A stretch of DNA of 50,832 nt. It comes from CAG-533 sp964589375. Its GTDB lineage: Bacteria; Bacillota_I; Bacilli_A; RF39; UBA660. Positions within the stretch are counted from its first letter, which is position 1. Every line of letters starts with the position of its first letter. The stretch spans positions 1-50,832 of the forward strand of contig CAZPSA010000003.1 in the NCBI GenBank assembly GCA_964589375.1, given 5' to 3'. Position numbers and translations under genes: made by a program. The notes below the pieces were generated by a model that had not been told where the DNA came from, made no database searches, and saw nothing but the letters and a program-made list of their open reading frames with translations. Positions 33,891 to 43,993 of the stretch are shown here, in pieces.

Positions 33891-34892
33891 ATGGAAAATA
33901 TAGATATAATAAAACCTGTATTTCATATTACGGAAAACAATAAAAATATTATAAACGAAATAGAAAAAAGACTTAATTTCGTTAATATTAATAATGATGA
34001 CAAAAAAAGGAAATTACAGATTAAATCTAAAGTTAGATCTATTCATTCATCACTAGCAATTGAAGCAAATTCTTTATCACTAGAAGCAGTTGAAAATATT
34101 GTTGAAAATAAAATGGTTTTAGGCGATAGAAAAGAAATTCAAGAAGTAAAAAACGCTAATGAATTGTATGAACATATGAGCGAATATAATTGGAAAAATG
34201 AGAATGATTTTTTAAAAGCTCATACATTAATGATGAAATATTTTGATGATGATAATGGTTATTATCGAAATCATGGTGAAGGAGTAAAAAAAGGAAATAA
34301 AGTAATTTATTTAGCACCACAATCCATCTTAGTTCCATCTCTTATGAGCAGTTTATTTAAATTTATGATTGATAACGAAAATAAAATTCATCCTTTAATA
34401 TTATCTTCTATATTTCATTATTATTTTGTATATATTCATCCATTTAGTGATGGCAATGGTAGAATGGCTAGATTTTGGGTAAGTTTGATTTTAACAAATT
34501 GGAATTCAAAATTTAAATACATTCCCATTGAAGAAGAAATATACTTAAATCAAAAAAAATATTATAATTCTATTGAGCAATGTCATATTAATGGTAATGC
34601 GAATGTGTTTATTGATTTTATGTTAATGTGTATTAATTCATCATTAGAAAAAATTACCCAGAAAACTACCCAGAAAATAAAATTAAATAACAACCAATTA
34701 AGAATTATAGAATTAATAAAAGAAAATCCTAAGACTACAAGAAATGAATTAGCTAATATTTTAAATATCACATCAGATGGTGTTAAATATAATTTAAAAA
34801 AATTAGTAGATAAAAATGTTATTGAAAGAATTGGACCAGATAATGGTGGTTATTGGAAAGTAAAAAAATGGATTGATGTTAGTCTTAAATAA
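33891..34892 (+). CDS. Fic-domain protein with N-terminal inhibitory motif and C-terminal winged helix
   Basis: The 333-aa protein has the Fic catalytic loop HPFSDGNGRMAR (183-194), which transfers AMP or another nucleotide group to target hydroxyls. SLAIEAN (54-60) resembles the (S/T)xxxE(G/N) inhibitory helix, with Ala for Gly, placed N-terminally as in class II Fic proteins. Residues about 265-330 form a winged helix (TRNELANILNITSDG). Such Fic-wHTH proteins often regulate themselves. It is wedged between a broken and an intact uvrB start. Confidence 0.85.
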   Translation: MENIDIIKPVFHITENNKNIINEIEKRLNFVNINNDDKKRKLQIKSKVRSIHSSLAIEANSLSLEAVENIVENKMVLGDRKEIQEVKNANELYEHMSEYNWKNENDFLKAHTLMMKYFDDDNGYYRNHGEGVKKGNKVIYLAPQSILVPSLMSSLFKFMIDNENKIHPLILSSIFHYYFVYIHPFSDGNGRMARFWVSLILTNWNSKFKYIPIEEEIYLNQKKYYNSIEQCHINGNANVFIDFMLMCINSSLEKITQKTTQKIKLNNNQLRIIELIKENPKTTRNELANILNITSDGVKYNLKKLVDKNVIERIGPDNGGYWKVKKWIDVSLK

Positions 34893-35008
34893 TGTTTTAT
34901 TGTAATTTTTAAATTAATCTATGACTGAGATACGTGCCCTATAATCTATTAAATCAGTTCAAGAGCACAAATTATCTGACTAATATAAATAATAATAAGG
35001 AGGTTATC

Positions 35009-36955
35009 ATGTTTGAATTAGTATCAAAATATAAACCAAGTGGTGATCAACCCGAAGCTATTAATGAATTAGTGGAAGGTATAAATGAAGGTAAAAAACA
35101 TCAAGTTTTAATGGGGGCTACCGGTACTGGTAAAACTTTTATGATTGCTAATGTTATTGCCAAAATAAATAAACCTACGCTCATTTTAGCGCACAATAAA
35201 ACTTTAGCAGGTCAGCTTTACTCTGAATTTAAAGAACTATTTCCCAATAATCATGTTGAATACTTTGTATCATATTATGATTATTACCAACCTGAGGCTT
35301 ATGTCCCATCTACTGATACTTATATCGAAAAAGACTCCAGTATTAATGATGAAATAGATGAACTTCGTCATGGGGCAACTAGTGCTCTAATTAATTATAA
35401 GGATGTTATCGTAGTTGCAAGTGTTTCTTGTATTTATGGTATTGGTGAACCAGAAGAATACAAAAACAATATGTTAATATTACGTACTGGTGATACTTAT
35501 AAAAGAAATGATATTATAGATCGTTTAGTTTCGATGACTTATGAAAGAAATCAGTTAGATTTTCATCGTGGTACTTTTAGAGTTAATGGTGATACTATTG
35601 ATATTGTCCCAGCTAGTGAAAGAAAAAATGGAATTAGAATTGAATTATTTGGTAATGTAATTGATCGCATCAGTGAATTTGATATTTTAACGGGAACTAT
35701 AATTCAAAATATTAAAAATACTACTATTATGCCGGCTAGCCACTTTGTAACTGGTGATGAAAAACTAAAAGAAGCTATTAAACGAATTGAAGAAGAAAAA
35801 GACAAACAAGTAGCTTATTTTGAAAGTAAAGGCAAATTAATTGAAAAACAAAGAATTAAAGAGCGATGCGAGTATGATATCGAAATGTTAAAAGAAACTG
35901 GATTTTGTCATGGTATCGAAAACTATAGTAGACATTTAGCTTTAAGAGGTGAAGGAGAAACGCCGTCTACTTTAATTGATTTCTTTGGTGATGATTTTCT
36001 TTTAGTTGTAGATGAAGCTCACGTAACACTTCCTCAAGTAAAAGCCATGTATAACGGAGATCGTATGCGCAAACAAACCCTTGTTGACTATGGATTTAGA
36101 CTTCCTAGTGCTTTAGATAATAGACCTTTAAAATTTGATGAATTTAATAATAAAATAAAGAAAGCTATCTATATTTCAGCTACGCCAGGAGATTATGAAC
36201 TATCTTTAGTAAATAATAAAGTTACCGAAAGTATTATAAGACCTACCGGCTTACTAGATCCGACAATTGAAGTTAAAAAAACAGAAGGTCAAATTGATGA
36301 TCTTATTAATGAAATAAATGAAAGAATAAAACAAAATGAGCGGACTTTAATTACAACTTTAACTATAAGAATGGCCGAAGAATTAACAAACTATCTTAAA
36401 AGTTTAAATATAAAAGTTGCCTATCTTCATAATGAAGTTAAAACTTTTGAACGTTTAAGAATTATTCGTGATTTAAGGCTTGGTAAATATGATTGTGTTG
36501 TTGGAATTAATCTTTTAAGAGAAGGTTTAGATATTCCTGAAGTTAGCTTAATCGCGATTATGGATGCCGATAAACAAGGATTTTTAAGAAGTGAAAGAAG
36601 CTTAATTCAAACAATTGGGCGAGCCGCTAGAAATGAAAAAGGCCATGTAATTATGTATGCAGATACTATCAGTGATGCCATGAAAAAAGCCATTGATGAA
36701 ACAAAAAGAAGAAGAACAATTCAAATGGAATATAATCAAAAGCATAATATTACACCTAAAACAATAAATAAAGATATTCGTGATTTAATTTCTAATGAAA
36801 TAAAAGATGAAAGTAAAGAAAAGTTATCTAAAAAAGAACAAAAAGAAGCAATGTTAAAAATTGAAAATGAAATGCGAAAAGCAGCCAAAGAACTCGACTT
36901 TGAAAGAGCAATGGCATTAAGAGATATTCTCTTTGAAATGAAAAGTAGTAATTAA
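35009..36955 (+). CDS. uvrB: Excinuclease ABC subunit B
   Basis: The ATG at 35009 has AAGGAGG seven bases before. The 648-aa protein shows Walker A GATGTGKT, the beta-hairpin region YYDYYQPEAYVP, a DEAH box, helicase motif IGRAARN and a C-terminal UVR motif (AAKELDFERAMALRD). It loads onto damaged DNA with UvrA and recruits UvrC. Full length. The 5' end exists in a second, decayed copy 1.4 kb upstream. Confidence 0.96.
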   Translation: MFELVSKYKPSGDQPEAINELVEGINEGKKHQVLMGATGTGKTFMIANVIAKINKPTLILAHNKTLAGQLYSEFKELFPNNHVEYFVSYYDYYQPEAYVPSTDTYIEKDSSINDEIDELRHGATSALINYKDVIVVASVSCIYGIGEPEEYKNNMLILRTGDTYKRNDIIDRLVSMTYERNQLDFHRGTFRVNGDTIDIVPASERKNGIRIELFGNVIDRISEFDILTGTIIQNIKNTTIMPASHFVTGDEKLKEAIKRIEEEKDKQVAYFESKGKLIEKQRIKERCEYDIEMLKETGFCHGIENYSRHLALRGEGETPSTLIDFFGDDFLLVVDEAHVTLPQVKAMYNGDRMRKQTLVDYGFRLPSALDNRPLKFDEFNNKIKKAIYISATPGDYELSLVNNKVTESIIRPTGLLDPTIEVKKTEGQIDDLINEINERIKQNERTLITTLTIRMAEELTNYLKSLNIKVAYLHNEVKTFERLRIIRDLRLGKYDCVVGINLLREGLDIPEVSLIAIMDADKQGFLRSERSLIQTIGRAARNEKGHVIMYADTISDAMKKAIDETKRRRTIQMEYNQKHNITPKTINKDIRDLISNEIKDESKEKLSKKEQKEAMLKIENEMRKAAKELDFERAMALRDILFEMKSSN

Positions 36956-36964
36956 GAGGTTAAA

Positions 36965-38206
36965 ATGAAATTAAATAGTTTACAATCAAAAATAGAAAAT
37001 AGTTTTGAAAATAAAATTGATAAAGAAATAATGCATAATTTAAAAGAACTGCTAGAAGAAAAACCTGAAGAACACGATATCATCATCACTTTTGCCATCA
37101 GCAATTTAAAAGATACAAATTTAAAACTAGAATTAGTAAAATTATACAAAAAAGACTATTTCTGTTTTCATGCGTTTTTATTCTTTCAAAATGATGAAGA
37201 TAAAATTAAAGCTCAGCAAGCATTTAGTCTTCCTATTCCTTTAATCTATCTTTATAATGCTTTAAGCGACAAAAATAAAATAATTGTCCTTCTAAAAGAT
37301 ACTGAAATATTAGCGCCAAACTTTAAACCAAAAAGCAGTAAAATCAAACACTTTTCTCAAGATATTCCGGCATTTTTGACTTTTGGAATTGAATTGGAAG
37401 CCGAAAATGGTAATGCTAAAATAATTAGAGAACTAAATAGAAAACCACTAGGGACATGGAATGTCAAAAATGATGACTCTCTTATTTCTAACTCCATTGA
37501 AATAACCTCACCTGTCTTATCTTATAACGAAGATAATTTAAATGAGCTAGCAGCTGTATTAAACTTTATGAAATCTAATGGTCTTAAAGTTAGTGAAAAT
37601 TGTAGTACTCATCTTCATTTTGGTGCATCTATTTTTAAAACTAAACAAGAACTAACTGTTTTCTTATATTTATTTTGTGCTTGTGAAGAAATATTATTTC
37701 TCTTATCTAATAAAGAAAATACTTTCCCAAGGCAAGAGTCAAACTACTATGCTCAGTATATTACAGATAACTTTTTAGAAGCCTTCATAAGTGGAGCATT
37801 AAATCCATTTGATAATACTACATTTGAAGAATACGTTCAAAGAATTCAAATTGCCTTACAACCAGATAAATTCAGATATAAAAGTGTCAATATTTTAAAT
37901 ATTGGAGCTGAAAATATAAATACTATTGAATTTCGTATGCCTAACGGAACGCTTGATTTTGAAACAATTCATCAAAATATCAAACTTTTTGCTTCATTTC
38001 TGCTTCTAGCTAAAGAACTTAGTAAAAACTTTGAGGAAGGAATAAATTATGTTGATAAACTACTTCAATTAGACATTAATGCGAGGGCTTACAACCTAAT
38101 TAAAACTCTTTTTAAAGATGAATACGATCAAGAACAATTTAAAAAAAGATGGCAAGCTAACTATGACATCTTAAAATTTAATAACTCATCATCTTTCTTA
38201 TTTTAA
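36965..38206 (+). CDS. Putative amidoligase family enzyme
   Basis: The 413-aa protein has an N-terminal helical extension and, from about residue 135, motifs of the amidoligase family (glutamine synthetase-like fold): FGIELEAENGN, WNVKNDDSL, SIEITSPVL, CSTHLHFGAS, and late TIEFRMPNGTLD. These enzymes form amide bonds on peptides or wall compounds; the substrate here is unknown. It lies nine bases after uvrB and is probably cotranscribed. Confidence 0.75.
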   Translation: MKLNSLQSKIENSFENKIDKEIMHNLKELLEEKPEEHDIIITFAISNLKDTNLKLELVKLYKKDYFCFHAFLFFQNDEDKIKAQQAFSLPIPLIYLYNALSDKNKIIVLLKDTEILAPNFKPKSSKIKHFSQDIPAFLTFGIELEAENGNAKIIRELNRKPLGTWNVKNDDSLISNSIEITSPVLSYNEDNLNELAAVLNFMKSNGLKVSENCSTHLHFGASIFKTKQELTVFLYLFCACEEILFLLSNKENTFPRQESNYYAQYITDNFLEAFISGALNPFDNTTFEEYVQRIQIALQPDKFRYKSVNILNIGAENINTIEFRMPNGTLDFETIHQNIKLFASFLLLAKELSKNFEEGINYVDKLLQLDINARAYNLIKTLFKDEYDQEQFKKRWQANYDILKFNNSSSFLF

Positions 38207-38208
38207 AA

Positions 38209-39162
38209 CTAATTATTTAAATAAAACGCATAATATTCATCAAAGGTAATACCTTCATTGTAAACTTTTGTTGCAAGTTCTACTCCTAAATAACGATAAT
38301 GCCATGGTTCATAAGAATAGCCAGTAATATTTTCTTTATTTTCTGGATATCTTAAAATAAAACCATATTTATAAGCATTTTCTTGCATCCAAATGAAACT
38401 TTCCGTTTTACCGAATTCATCATTTTTATCTAAATACTCTGCCACATCAATTGCTAATCCAGTTTCATGTTCACTACTTCCTGCCCTTGCTGCATAAGCA
38501 TCGGCTTTTTTTATTCCATACAAATCTTTTCTCTGTTTCCACAAGCTATCTTGTTTTTCATAAGTTCGATAAGAAGATAAAATTAATATTACGTGGCCTT
38601 CTTTTTTTGCTGCATCGGCTAAACTCTTAAATGCCTCATATGCTTCCTTATTAAGCTCATTATTTGCATAAGCATACGCACTAGAACACTTAACAATATC
38701 CTTTACCTCATAATCATTTGAAAGCGCATAATATTTATTTACTAGCATTGAATTAAAATTACTAGTATCAGTCTCCTTTAAATCTTCATAATAATCTCTA
38801 TCACGATTAACATTAACTAAAGCAACAACATCACTAAAAGTCAAATTATTATTCTCATGATAATAGCTAACATATCTATCAATATTTTTAAACATAAAAT
38901 ACTTTTCACTTACTAAATTTGCATAAACTGCACTATAATCTTTATTTAAAATAATGCCTAATTCTTCTTTACTAAGCTTATCTTCTAAAATTTTATATTG
39001 TTCTAAAGTATAGTTCTTTTCTAAAAATTTATATTCATAAGTCTTTTTATAACAGTAATTACTGTATAACTTTAATGAACCAAATACTAAAAAAACAACT
39101 ATAATAATTCCAATTAAAACCTTTTTCACAGACTTTTTTAATTTTAATTTTCTTTTAACCAT
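38209..39162 (-). CDS. D-alanyl-D-alanine carboxypeptidase, VanY family
   Basis: The ATG at 39162 was chosen for its agaagg ribosome site; an ATG nine codons earlier has none. A membrane anchor (about 13-35) precedes a long linker, and the C-terminal domain has the zinc-site motifs SSEHETGLAIDV and EPWHYRYLG. It would trim D-Ala from wall peptides outside the membrane. Confidence 0.88.
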   Translation of the reverse strand: MVKRKLKLKKSVKKVLIGIIIVVFLVFGSLKLYSNYCYKKTYEYKFLEKNYTLEQYKILEDKLSKEELGIILNKDYSAVYANLVSEKYFMFKNIDRYVSYYHENNNLTFSDVVALVNVNRDRDYYEDLKETDTSNFNSMLVNKYYALSNDYEVKDIVKCSSAYAYANNELNKEAYEAFKSLADAAKKEGHVILILSSYRTYEKQDSLWKQRKDLYGIKKADAYAARAGSSEHETGLAIDVAEYLDKNDEFGKTESFIWMQENAYKYGFILRYPENKENITGYSYEPWHYRYLGVELATKVYNEGITFDEYYAFYLNN

Positions 39163-39211
39163 CTTTAACCTTCTATTCTTATCTATCAATTATTATAACT
39201 TATTTTAAGAA

Positions 39212-39236
39212 CAAAAAAAAGGCTCACTTTAAGCCT
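39212..39236 (-). terminator. Terminator after the YugP-like gene
   Basis: On the minus strand GGCTTAAAGTGAGCC is followed by eight Ts, 23 bp past the stop of the protease gene. Confidence 0.7.
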
Positions 39237-39258
39237 CGTAAAAAATCATTTATTCCAA

Positions 39259-39927
39259 TTACTCATTTCGATCTAAGTATATTGCAATTAATCTAAAGAC
39301 CTCTAAAGCACTTGAAAGCACTGCTGCAACATAAGTTAAAGCCGCACTAGTAAGCATAACTTTTACTCCAGATTTATCTGCATCATTAACTAAGTTTAAT
39401 TCTTCTAGTATGTTTACTGCTCTTCTACTCGCATTTATTTCAACTGGCAATGTAATAAGTTGAAAAACTAAACCTAATCCAACTAATGCTATACCTAAAG
39501 TAATTAAATTCATATATTCTAAAAATATCCCGATAAGAAGTACAATATAAGCAAGCTTAGTACCTAAATTAACTATTGGACAAATTAAACTCCTTAATTT
39601 TAAGAAAAAATAACCTTCATCATCTTGGACAGCATGTCCACATTCGTGAGCTGCAATAGCAATACTAGCAATACTCTCACCATGATAAACTTCTGAAGAC
39701 AATTTAACTGTTTTTCTAGTAGGGTCATAATGATCAGTCATAGTTCCTTTAGTTTCAACAATATATAATTTATTTAAATTATTACAATCTAAAATCTTTC
39801 TTGCAACATCATAACCAGTTAAGTTATTACTATTACGTACTTTTCTAAATCTCTTGTAATTAATTGATACATATAGTTGCGCAATTAAAGGAATAATTAA
39901 CATCAATAAATATAATAAATCAGACAT
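39259..39927 (-). CDS. Zinc metallopeptidase, YugP family
   Basis: The 222-aa membrane protein has an N-terminal anchor, the zinc motif HECGHAVQD (about 93-101) and two or more later membrane segments. It matches the YugP group of neutral zinc metallopeptidases. Substrate unknown. It begins two bases after cysS ends, so it is in the same operon. Confidence 0.85.
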   Translation of the reverse strand: MSDLLYLLMLIIPLIAQLYVSINYKRFRKVRNSNNLTGYDVARKILDCNNLNKLYIVETKGTMTDHYDPTRKTVKLSSEVYHGESIASIAIAAHECGHAVQDDEGYFFLKLRSLICPIVNLGTKLAYIVLLIGIFLEYMNLITLGIALVGLGLVFQLITLPVEINASRRAVNILEELNLVNDADKSGVKVMLTSAALTYVAAVLSSALEVFRLIAIYLDRNE

Positions 39928-39929
39928 CT

Positions 39930-41321
39930 TTACACCTCTTTATAAATAGTTCCTTCTCTTGTATCAACTAAAACTATTCCTTTATTTAAAAGTTCATTAC
40001 GAATACTATCAGCAAGTTCAAAGTCTTTTTTCTTTTTCGCGTTATTTCTAGCTTCAATCAATTTTTTAATTTCAGCATCATCTGATCTAACTATTTCTTC
40101 TTTTTTTAGTAAATCCAAACTTAATACTTTATCAAATGATCTTATTAATTCAATTTTAGTCTTGCCATTAACCATGTCATCTTTTAATAAATCATGTAAA
40201 ACTGTAAGGGCATTTGCTGTATTTAAATCATTAGTTAAAGCATCAATAAATTTTCCTTTATATATATCAAAATCGCCTTCACTAATATCGCCTTCTTCTA
40301 TAATTAAAGCTATTTTATTTTTTAGTTTTTTATATGCATTTTCGGCTCCATTTAAAGCTTCGTATGAAAAAACTAATTGTTTACGATAATGACTATTTAA
40401 GCACATATATCTAAAAGATCTTGGATCGTAACCATCTTCTATTAACTTACTAACAGATAAAATTCCCCCTTTACTTTTACTCATTTTACCTGTTTCATCC
40501 ATTAAATGTTCATTATGAAACCAATAATTACACCATTTATGACCTAAATAAGCTTCACTTTGAGCAATTTCATTTGTATGATGAGGAAAAATATTATCAA
40601 CCCCACCACCATGAATATCAAGATATTCACCAGCATATTTAATACAAATTCCCGAGCATTCTATATGCCATCCAGGATAACCTACTCCAAATGGACTATC
40701 CCACTTAAGTTCTTGATCTTCAAATTTAGATTTAGTAAACCACAAAGCAAAGTCAGCTTGATTTCGCTTATTATTATCAAAATCAACGCCTTCTCTAACG
40801 CCAACTACCATTTCATCTTCTTTATGATTAGTTAATTGATAATAATCTGCTAGCTTACTAACATCAAAATAAATATTACCACCACTTTCATATGCATAAC
40901 CTTTATCCAATAAAGTTGTAATAATCTTTATATACATATCAATATTATCAGTGGCTGGCGCAACTATTTCTGGCATTTTACAATTAAGGGCATTAAAATC
41001 TTTAAAAAAAGCATCAGTATAGAATTTAGCTATTTCCATAACTCCTTTATGCTCTCTTTTAGCACTTTCTACCATTTTATCAGCTCCGGTATCAGAGTCA
41101 CTTTTTAAATGTCCTACATCAGTTATATTCATAATTCTCGTAACATCATAACCAATAAAACGAAGAGTTTTGTCTAAAACATCATGACCTATATAATTAC
41201 GCATATTTCCAATATGAGCATAATGATAAACAGTTGGGCCACAAGTATAAAAATTAACTTTATTATCATAATGAGGCACAAACTCCTCAACTTTTCTACT
41301 AAGTGTATTATAAAACTTCAT
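39930..41321 (-). CDS. cysS: Cysteinyl-tRNA synthetase
   Basis: The ATG at 41321 follows GGGAGG; the frame extends upstream but that part overlaps the previous gene. The 463-aa class I synthetase has the first zinc Cys in FYTCGPT, the HIGN signature, WHIECSG, HHTNEIAQSEA and KMSKS. It charges tRNA-Cys. No T-box leader is seen. It lies 34 bp after the ClpC-like gene. Confidence 0.95.
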   Translation of the reverse strand: MKFYNTLSRKVEEFVPHYDNKVNFYTCGPTVYHYAHIGNMRNYIGHDVLDKTLRFIGYDVTRIMNITDVGHLKSDSDTGADKMVESAKREHKGVMEIAKFYTDAFFKDFNALNCKMPEIVAPATDNIDMYIKIITTLLDKGYAYESGGNIYFDVSKLADYYQLTNHKEDEMVVGVREGVDFDNNKRNQADFALWFTKSKFEDQELKWDSPFGVGYPGWHIECSGICIKYAGEYLDIHGGGVDNIFPHHTNEIAQSEAYLGHKWCNYWFHNEHLMDETGKMSKSKGGILSVSKLIEDGYDPRSFRYMCLNSHYRKQLVFSYEALNGAENAYKKLKNKIALIIEEGDISEGDFDIYKGKFIDALTNDLNTANALTVLHDLLKDDMVNGKTKIELIRSFDKVLSLDLLKKEEIVRSDDAEIKKLIEARNNAKKKKDFELADSIRNELLNKGIVLVDTREGTIYKEV

Positions 41322-41355
41322 AACACGCCTCCCAATACTTATTTTATCATTTTTA

Positions 41356-43050
41356 TCAGACAAATAAAAGCTTATTATTAAAACCAAAACTAGACAAATT
41401 TTCATTATTTAGAATAAAAACAACACTATTATTTAAATATACTTTCTCATTAATATCATTTGTAACATATCCATTCATCATTAAAGAATTAATATAATTA
41501 TACATTATCTTATTACATTCATTATAATTATTAAAAATAATAAAAGCATTAGGATATTCTTCAACTAAGTTATACAAATAATTATTATTTATAAGTTTAT
41601 GTATACTATATTCATCATTATAATCTAAACAATTTATTACTATTTGCTTAACATTTAATTTTTTGGCAATTTCATTTAATAACTTACTTTTTTCTTCATA
41701 ATTATTTCCATCTAATATCATATATTTATTAGAATTATTCTTATCTTTTAAAAGATTTATAACATTTTTAACTATATTTTCATTAAAATCTTCTTTTAAT
41801 TCTCTAAAAATATTATCGTATAGTTCTTCATTTATCATTTTAAAATCTACTATATTTATTACTTTATTTATATCTTCTATATTAATCTTTTGTATTTTAC
41901 TATTTGAATTATAATTTTCTAATATTTTCCTTGAACACACTTTATCTAATAGTTCTATACACTTATCAGGATTATAAAGGTTGGGCATCATTTTATCTGC
42001 TACTTCAATTATGTTTTTTAAGCAGTTTTTATTTATTTTTAAACCGTAGTATTTTTCGTAATTAACTTTTACTTTATTCAAAATAATTTCCATATCTTCT
42101 TTGCTTGGTTCACTGATGGTAATGGCTGAAAATCTTCTTACTAAAGCAGGATCTTTTTTTATGTAAGCATTGTATTCTTCGGTCGTAGTAGCACCAATAA
42201 CTTTTATCTCGCCTCTTGCTAAATATGGTTTTAAAATGTTTGCCGCATCTATCGATCCATCTGATGCTCCCGTCTTTACAAGCGTATGAATTTCATCAAT
42301 AAATAAAATTATATTTTGGGCATTTTTTACTTCATTAATTAAGGTGTTAACTCTTTGTTCAAATTCTCCTCTATATTTTGTTCCTGATACTAATGTGGCG
42401 GTATTAATCATAATTATTTCATATTTTTTAAGTTTTTCAGGAACCATACCATTTTTTATTCGATAAGCAATTTCCTCAACAATTGCAGTTTTTCCTACCC
42501 CAGAATGTCCAATAAGTAAAGGATTATTTTTATTCTTTCTAAGCAATACTTCAAATATTTGATTAATTTCTTTATCTCTTAAAAATACTCTATCTGTACA
42601 TCTATCATTTAAATTAACTCCTAATTCATACACTAAGCGTGGCTTATTAACTTCTTTTAAAAGCATTTGAGTATCTATATTCATATTATTTAATATTTTA
42701 AGAGCTATTCCTTCATCTTCACCTATTAAAGTGGAAAACAAATATATTTCATCTAATTCTTTATTTTCATCATAAGCCTTATTATATGCCTTATCAATTA
42801 TCAATTTTAATAAAGGTGTATATAAAATAGTTTCACTTTTCTTTTTAGCCATTCCCATAACTTTAATTAATTCTTGTTTAAAATTATTATAACTAAGCTT
42901 ATACTTATAACACATATTAGATATCTTGGGAACTCTTAAAAGTGAAAGAAGTAAGTGCTCTGTTCCAACATACGGGTGATGACAATTAAACATTTCCTGT
43001 TCAGCTGTTTTTAAAATATTACATATACTCTTACTAAAACATTTATCCAT
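41356..43050 (-). CDS. ClpC-like AAA+ protein with decayed second ATPase domain
   Basis: The 564-aa protein starts with a Clp N-domain (about 5-135, YVGTEHLLLSLL). The first ATPase domain is intact: Walker A GHSGVGKT (181-188), Walker B ILFIDEIH, pore loop KYRGEFE. The second domain is short and lacks Walker A, and the region of Walker B reads FIIFNNYNE, with Asn for Asp-Glu. ClpC is usually about 810 aa. No ClpP-binding loop is seen, so it may act as an unfoldase or adaptor. Operon order: this gene, then cysS, then the YugP-like gene. Confidence 0.8.
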   Translation of the reverse strand: MDKCFSKSICNILKTAEQEMFNCHHPYVGTEHLLLSLLRVPKISNMCYKYKLSYNNFKQELIKVMGMAKKKSETILYTPLLKLIIDKAYNKAYDENKELDEIYLFSTLIGEDEGIALKILNNMNIDTQMLLKEVNKPRLVYELGVNLNDRCTDRVFLRDKEINQIFEVLLRKNKNNPLLIGHSGVGKTAIVEEIAYRIKNGMVPEKLKKYEIIMINTATLVSGTKYRGEFEQRVNTLINEVKNAQNIILFIDEIHTLVKTGASDGSIDAANILKPYLARGEIKVIGATTTEEYNAYIKKDPALVRRFSAITISEPSKEDMEIILNKVKVNYEKYYGLKINKNCLKNIIEVADKMMPNLYNPDKCIELLDKVCSRKILENYNSNSKIQKINIEDINKVINIVDFKMINEELYDNIFRELKEDFNENIVKNVINLLKDKNNSNKYMILDGNNYEEKSKLLNEIAKKLNVKQIVINCLDYNDEYSIHKLINNNYLYNLVEEYPNAFIIFNNYNECNKIMYNYINSLMMNGYVTNDINEKVYLNNSVVFILNNENLSSFGFNNKLLFV

Positions 43051-43089
43051 AAAAAAATCCTCCTATATACTTTATGTATATAATGAGGA
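43051..43089 (-). promoter_or_regulatory. Hairpin holding the ribosome site of the ClpC-like gene
   Basis: On the minus strand TCCTCATTATATAC and GTATATAGGAGGA pair, with a five-base loop, so that the AGGAGG site is locked in the stem. Seven Ts follow directly before the ATG, so the same element could end transcription coming from spo0A. Confidence 0.5.
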
Positions 43090-43102
43090 ATATATTTAAA
43101 AT

Positions 43103-43858
43103 TTATTCATATGCCCGATCTAATCTTAATTTATCAGCAATTGTAGCAATAAATTCTGAATTTGTTGGTTTTGCTCTATCATAATCGACAGAATGTCCAA
43201 ATAAATTTTCCATCAGATCATAATCTCCTCTACTCCAGCTTACTTCAATCGCATGTCTAATTGCTCTTTCTACTCTTGAGGATGTCGTATCATACTTACT
43301 GGCAATTTCGGGATATAATTCCTTTGTTATAGCACCAATCATTGATGGATTATTATACATTAAATCAACACCATCTCTAATATATAGATAACCTTTAATA
43401 TGAGAAGGTATACCTAAAGAATGTAATAATGATGTTATTGCTTGTTTTAAATCACGATCACTAACAGTCATTTTACTATCTTTATTATATATTGAAATAA
43501 TATGATTTTCTAAAGCTTCTAATCGATATGGTTTTAACATATAATAATTAACTCCAATATCCATACATTTACTAATAACTTCAACACTATTCATACTAGT
43601 TGCAATTATACTTTTTAAACGGATATTTTTCTTAAATGTCATATCTAAAACACTTAGACCATCAATTTTAGGAATAATTAAATCCATTAAAACAACATCA
43701 TAATTATTATAATTTGAACTAAGTTTAGCTAAAGCTTCCTCTCCATCATAAGCTTCATCAACAATTTCTATACTAGCGTGACTTCTAAAATACTCCTTTA
43801 CTTCTCTAACGATATTCCTGTTATCGTCAACCATAAAAACGCGTATTTTGTTATTCAT
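43103..43858 (-). CDS. spo0A: Sporulation master regulator Spo0A
   Basis: The 251-aa response regulator has a receiver domain (acidic pocket VDD at 9-11, phosphoacceptor Asp in LMDLIIP, Lys in MLKPY). A linker and the Spo0A DNA-binding domain follow (LGIPSHIKGYLYIRDG, then TSSRVERAIRHAIEVSWSRG, the recognition helix that is nearly invariant in the family). It commits cells to sporulation when phosphorylated. A 0A box lies upstream. Confidence 0.96.
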   Translation of the reverse strand: MNNKIRVFMVDDNRNIVREVKEYFRSHASIEIVDEAYDGEEALAKLSSNYNNYDVVLMDLIIPKIDGLSVLDMTFKKNIRLKSIIATSMNSVEVISKCMDIGVNYYMLKPYRLEALENHIISIYNKDSKMTVSDRDLKQAITSLLHSLGIPSHIKGYLYIRDGVDLMYNNPSMIGAITKELYPEIASKYDTTSSRVERAIRHAIEVSWSRGDYDLMENLFGHSVDYDRAKPTNSEFIATIADKLRLDRAYE

Positions 43859-43958
43859 TTTCTCTCCTTTTTATCTTTACCACGCATCTTCAATATACCA
43901 TGATTTATGACAAATAAAAAGAAATTTTATTGTAAAGTATCGTCTACTATTGTCAACC

Positions 43959-43970
43959 TTTGTCGAATAA
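43959..43970. promoter_or_regulatory. 0A box upstream of spo0A
   Basis: TTTGTCGAATAA matches the Spo0A binding consensus (TTTGTCGAA core), 101 bp before the spo0A start. Autoregulation is likely, as known in Bacillus. Confidence 0.7.
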
Positions 43971-43993
43971 AAATATATTTACACCAACATTGT

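Noticed and set aside
41322..41355. T-box riboswitch before cysS
   Set aside because: The gap to the previous gene is only 34 bp and shows no T-box motif or leader structure.
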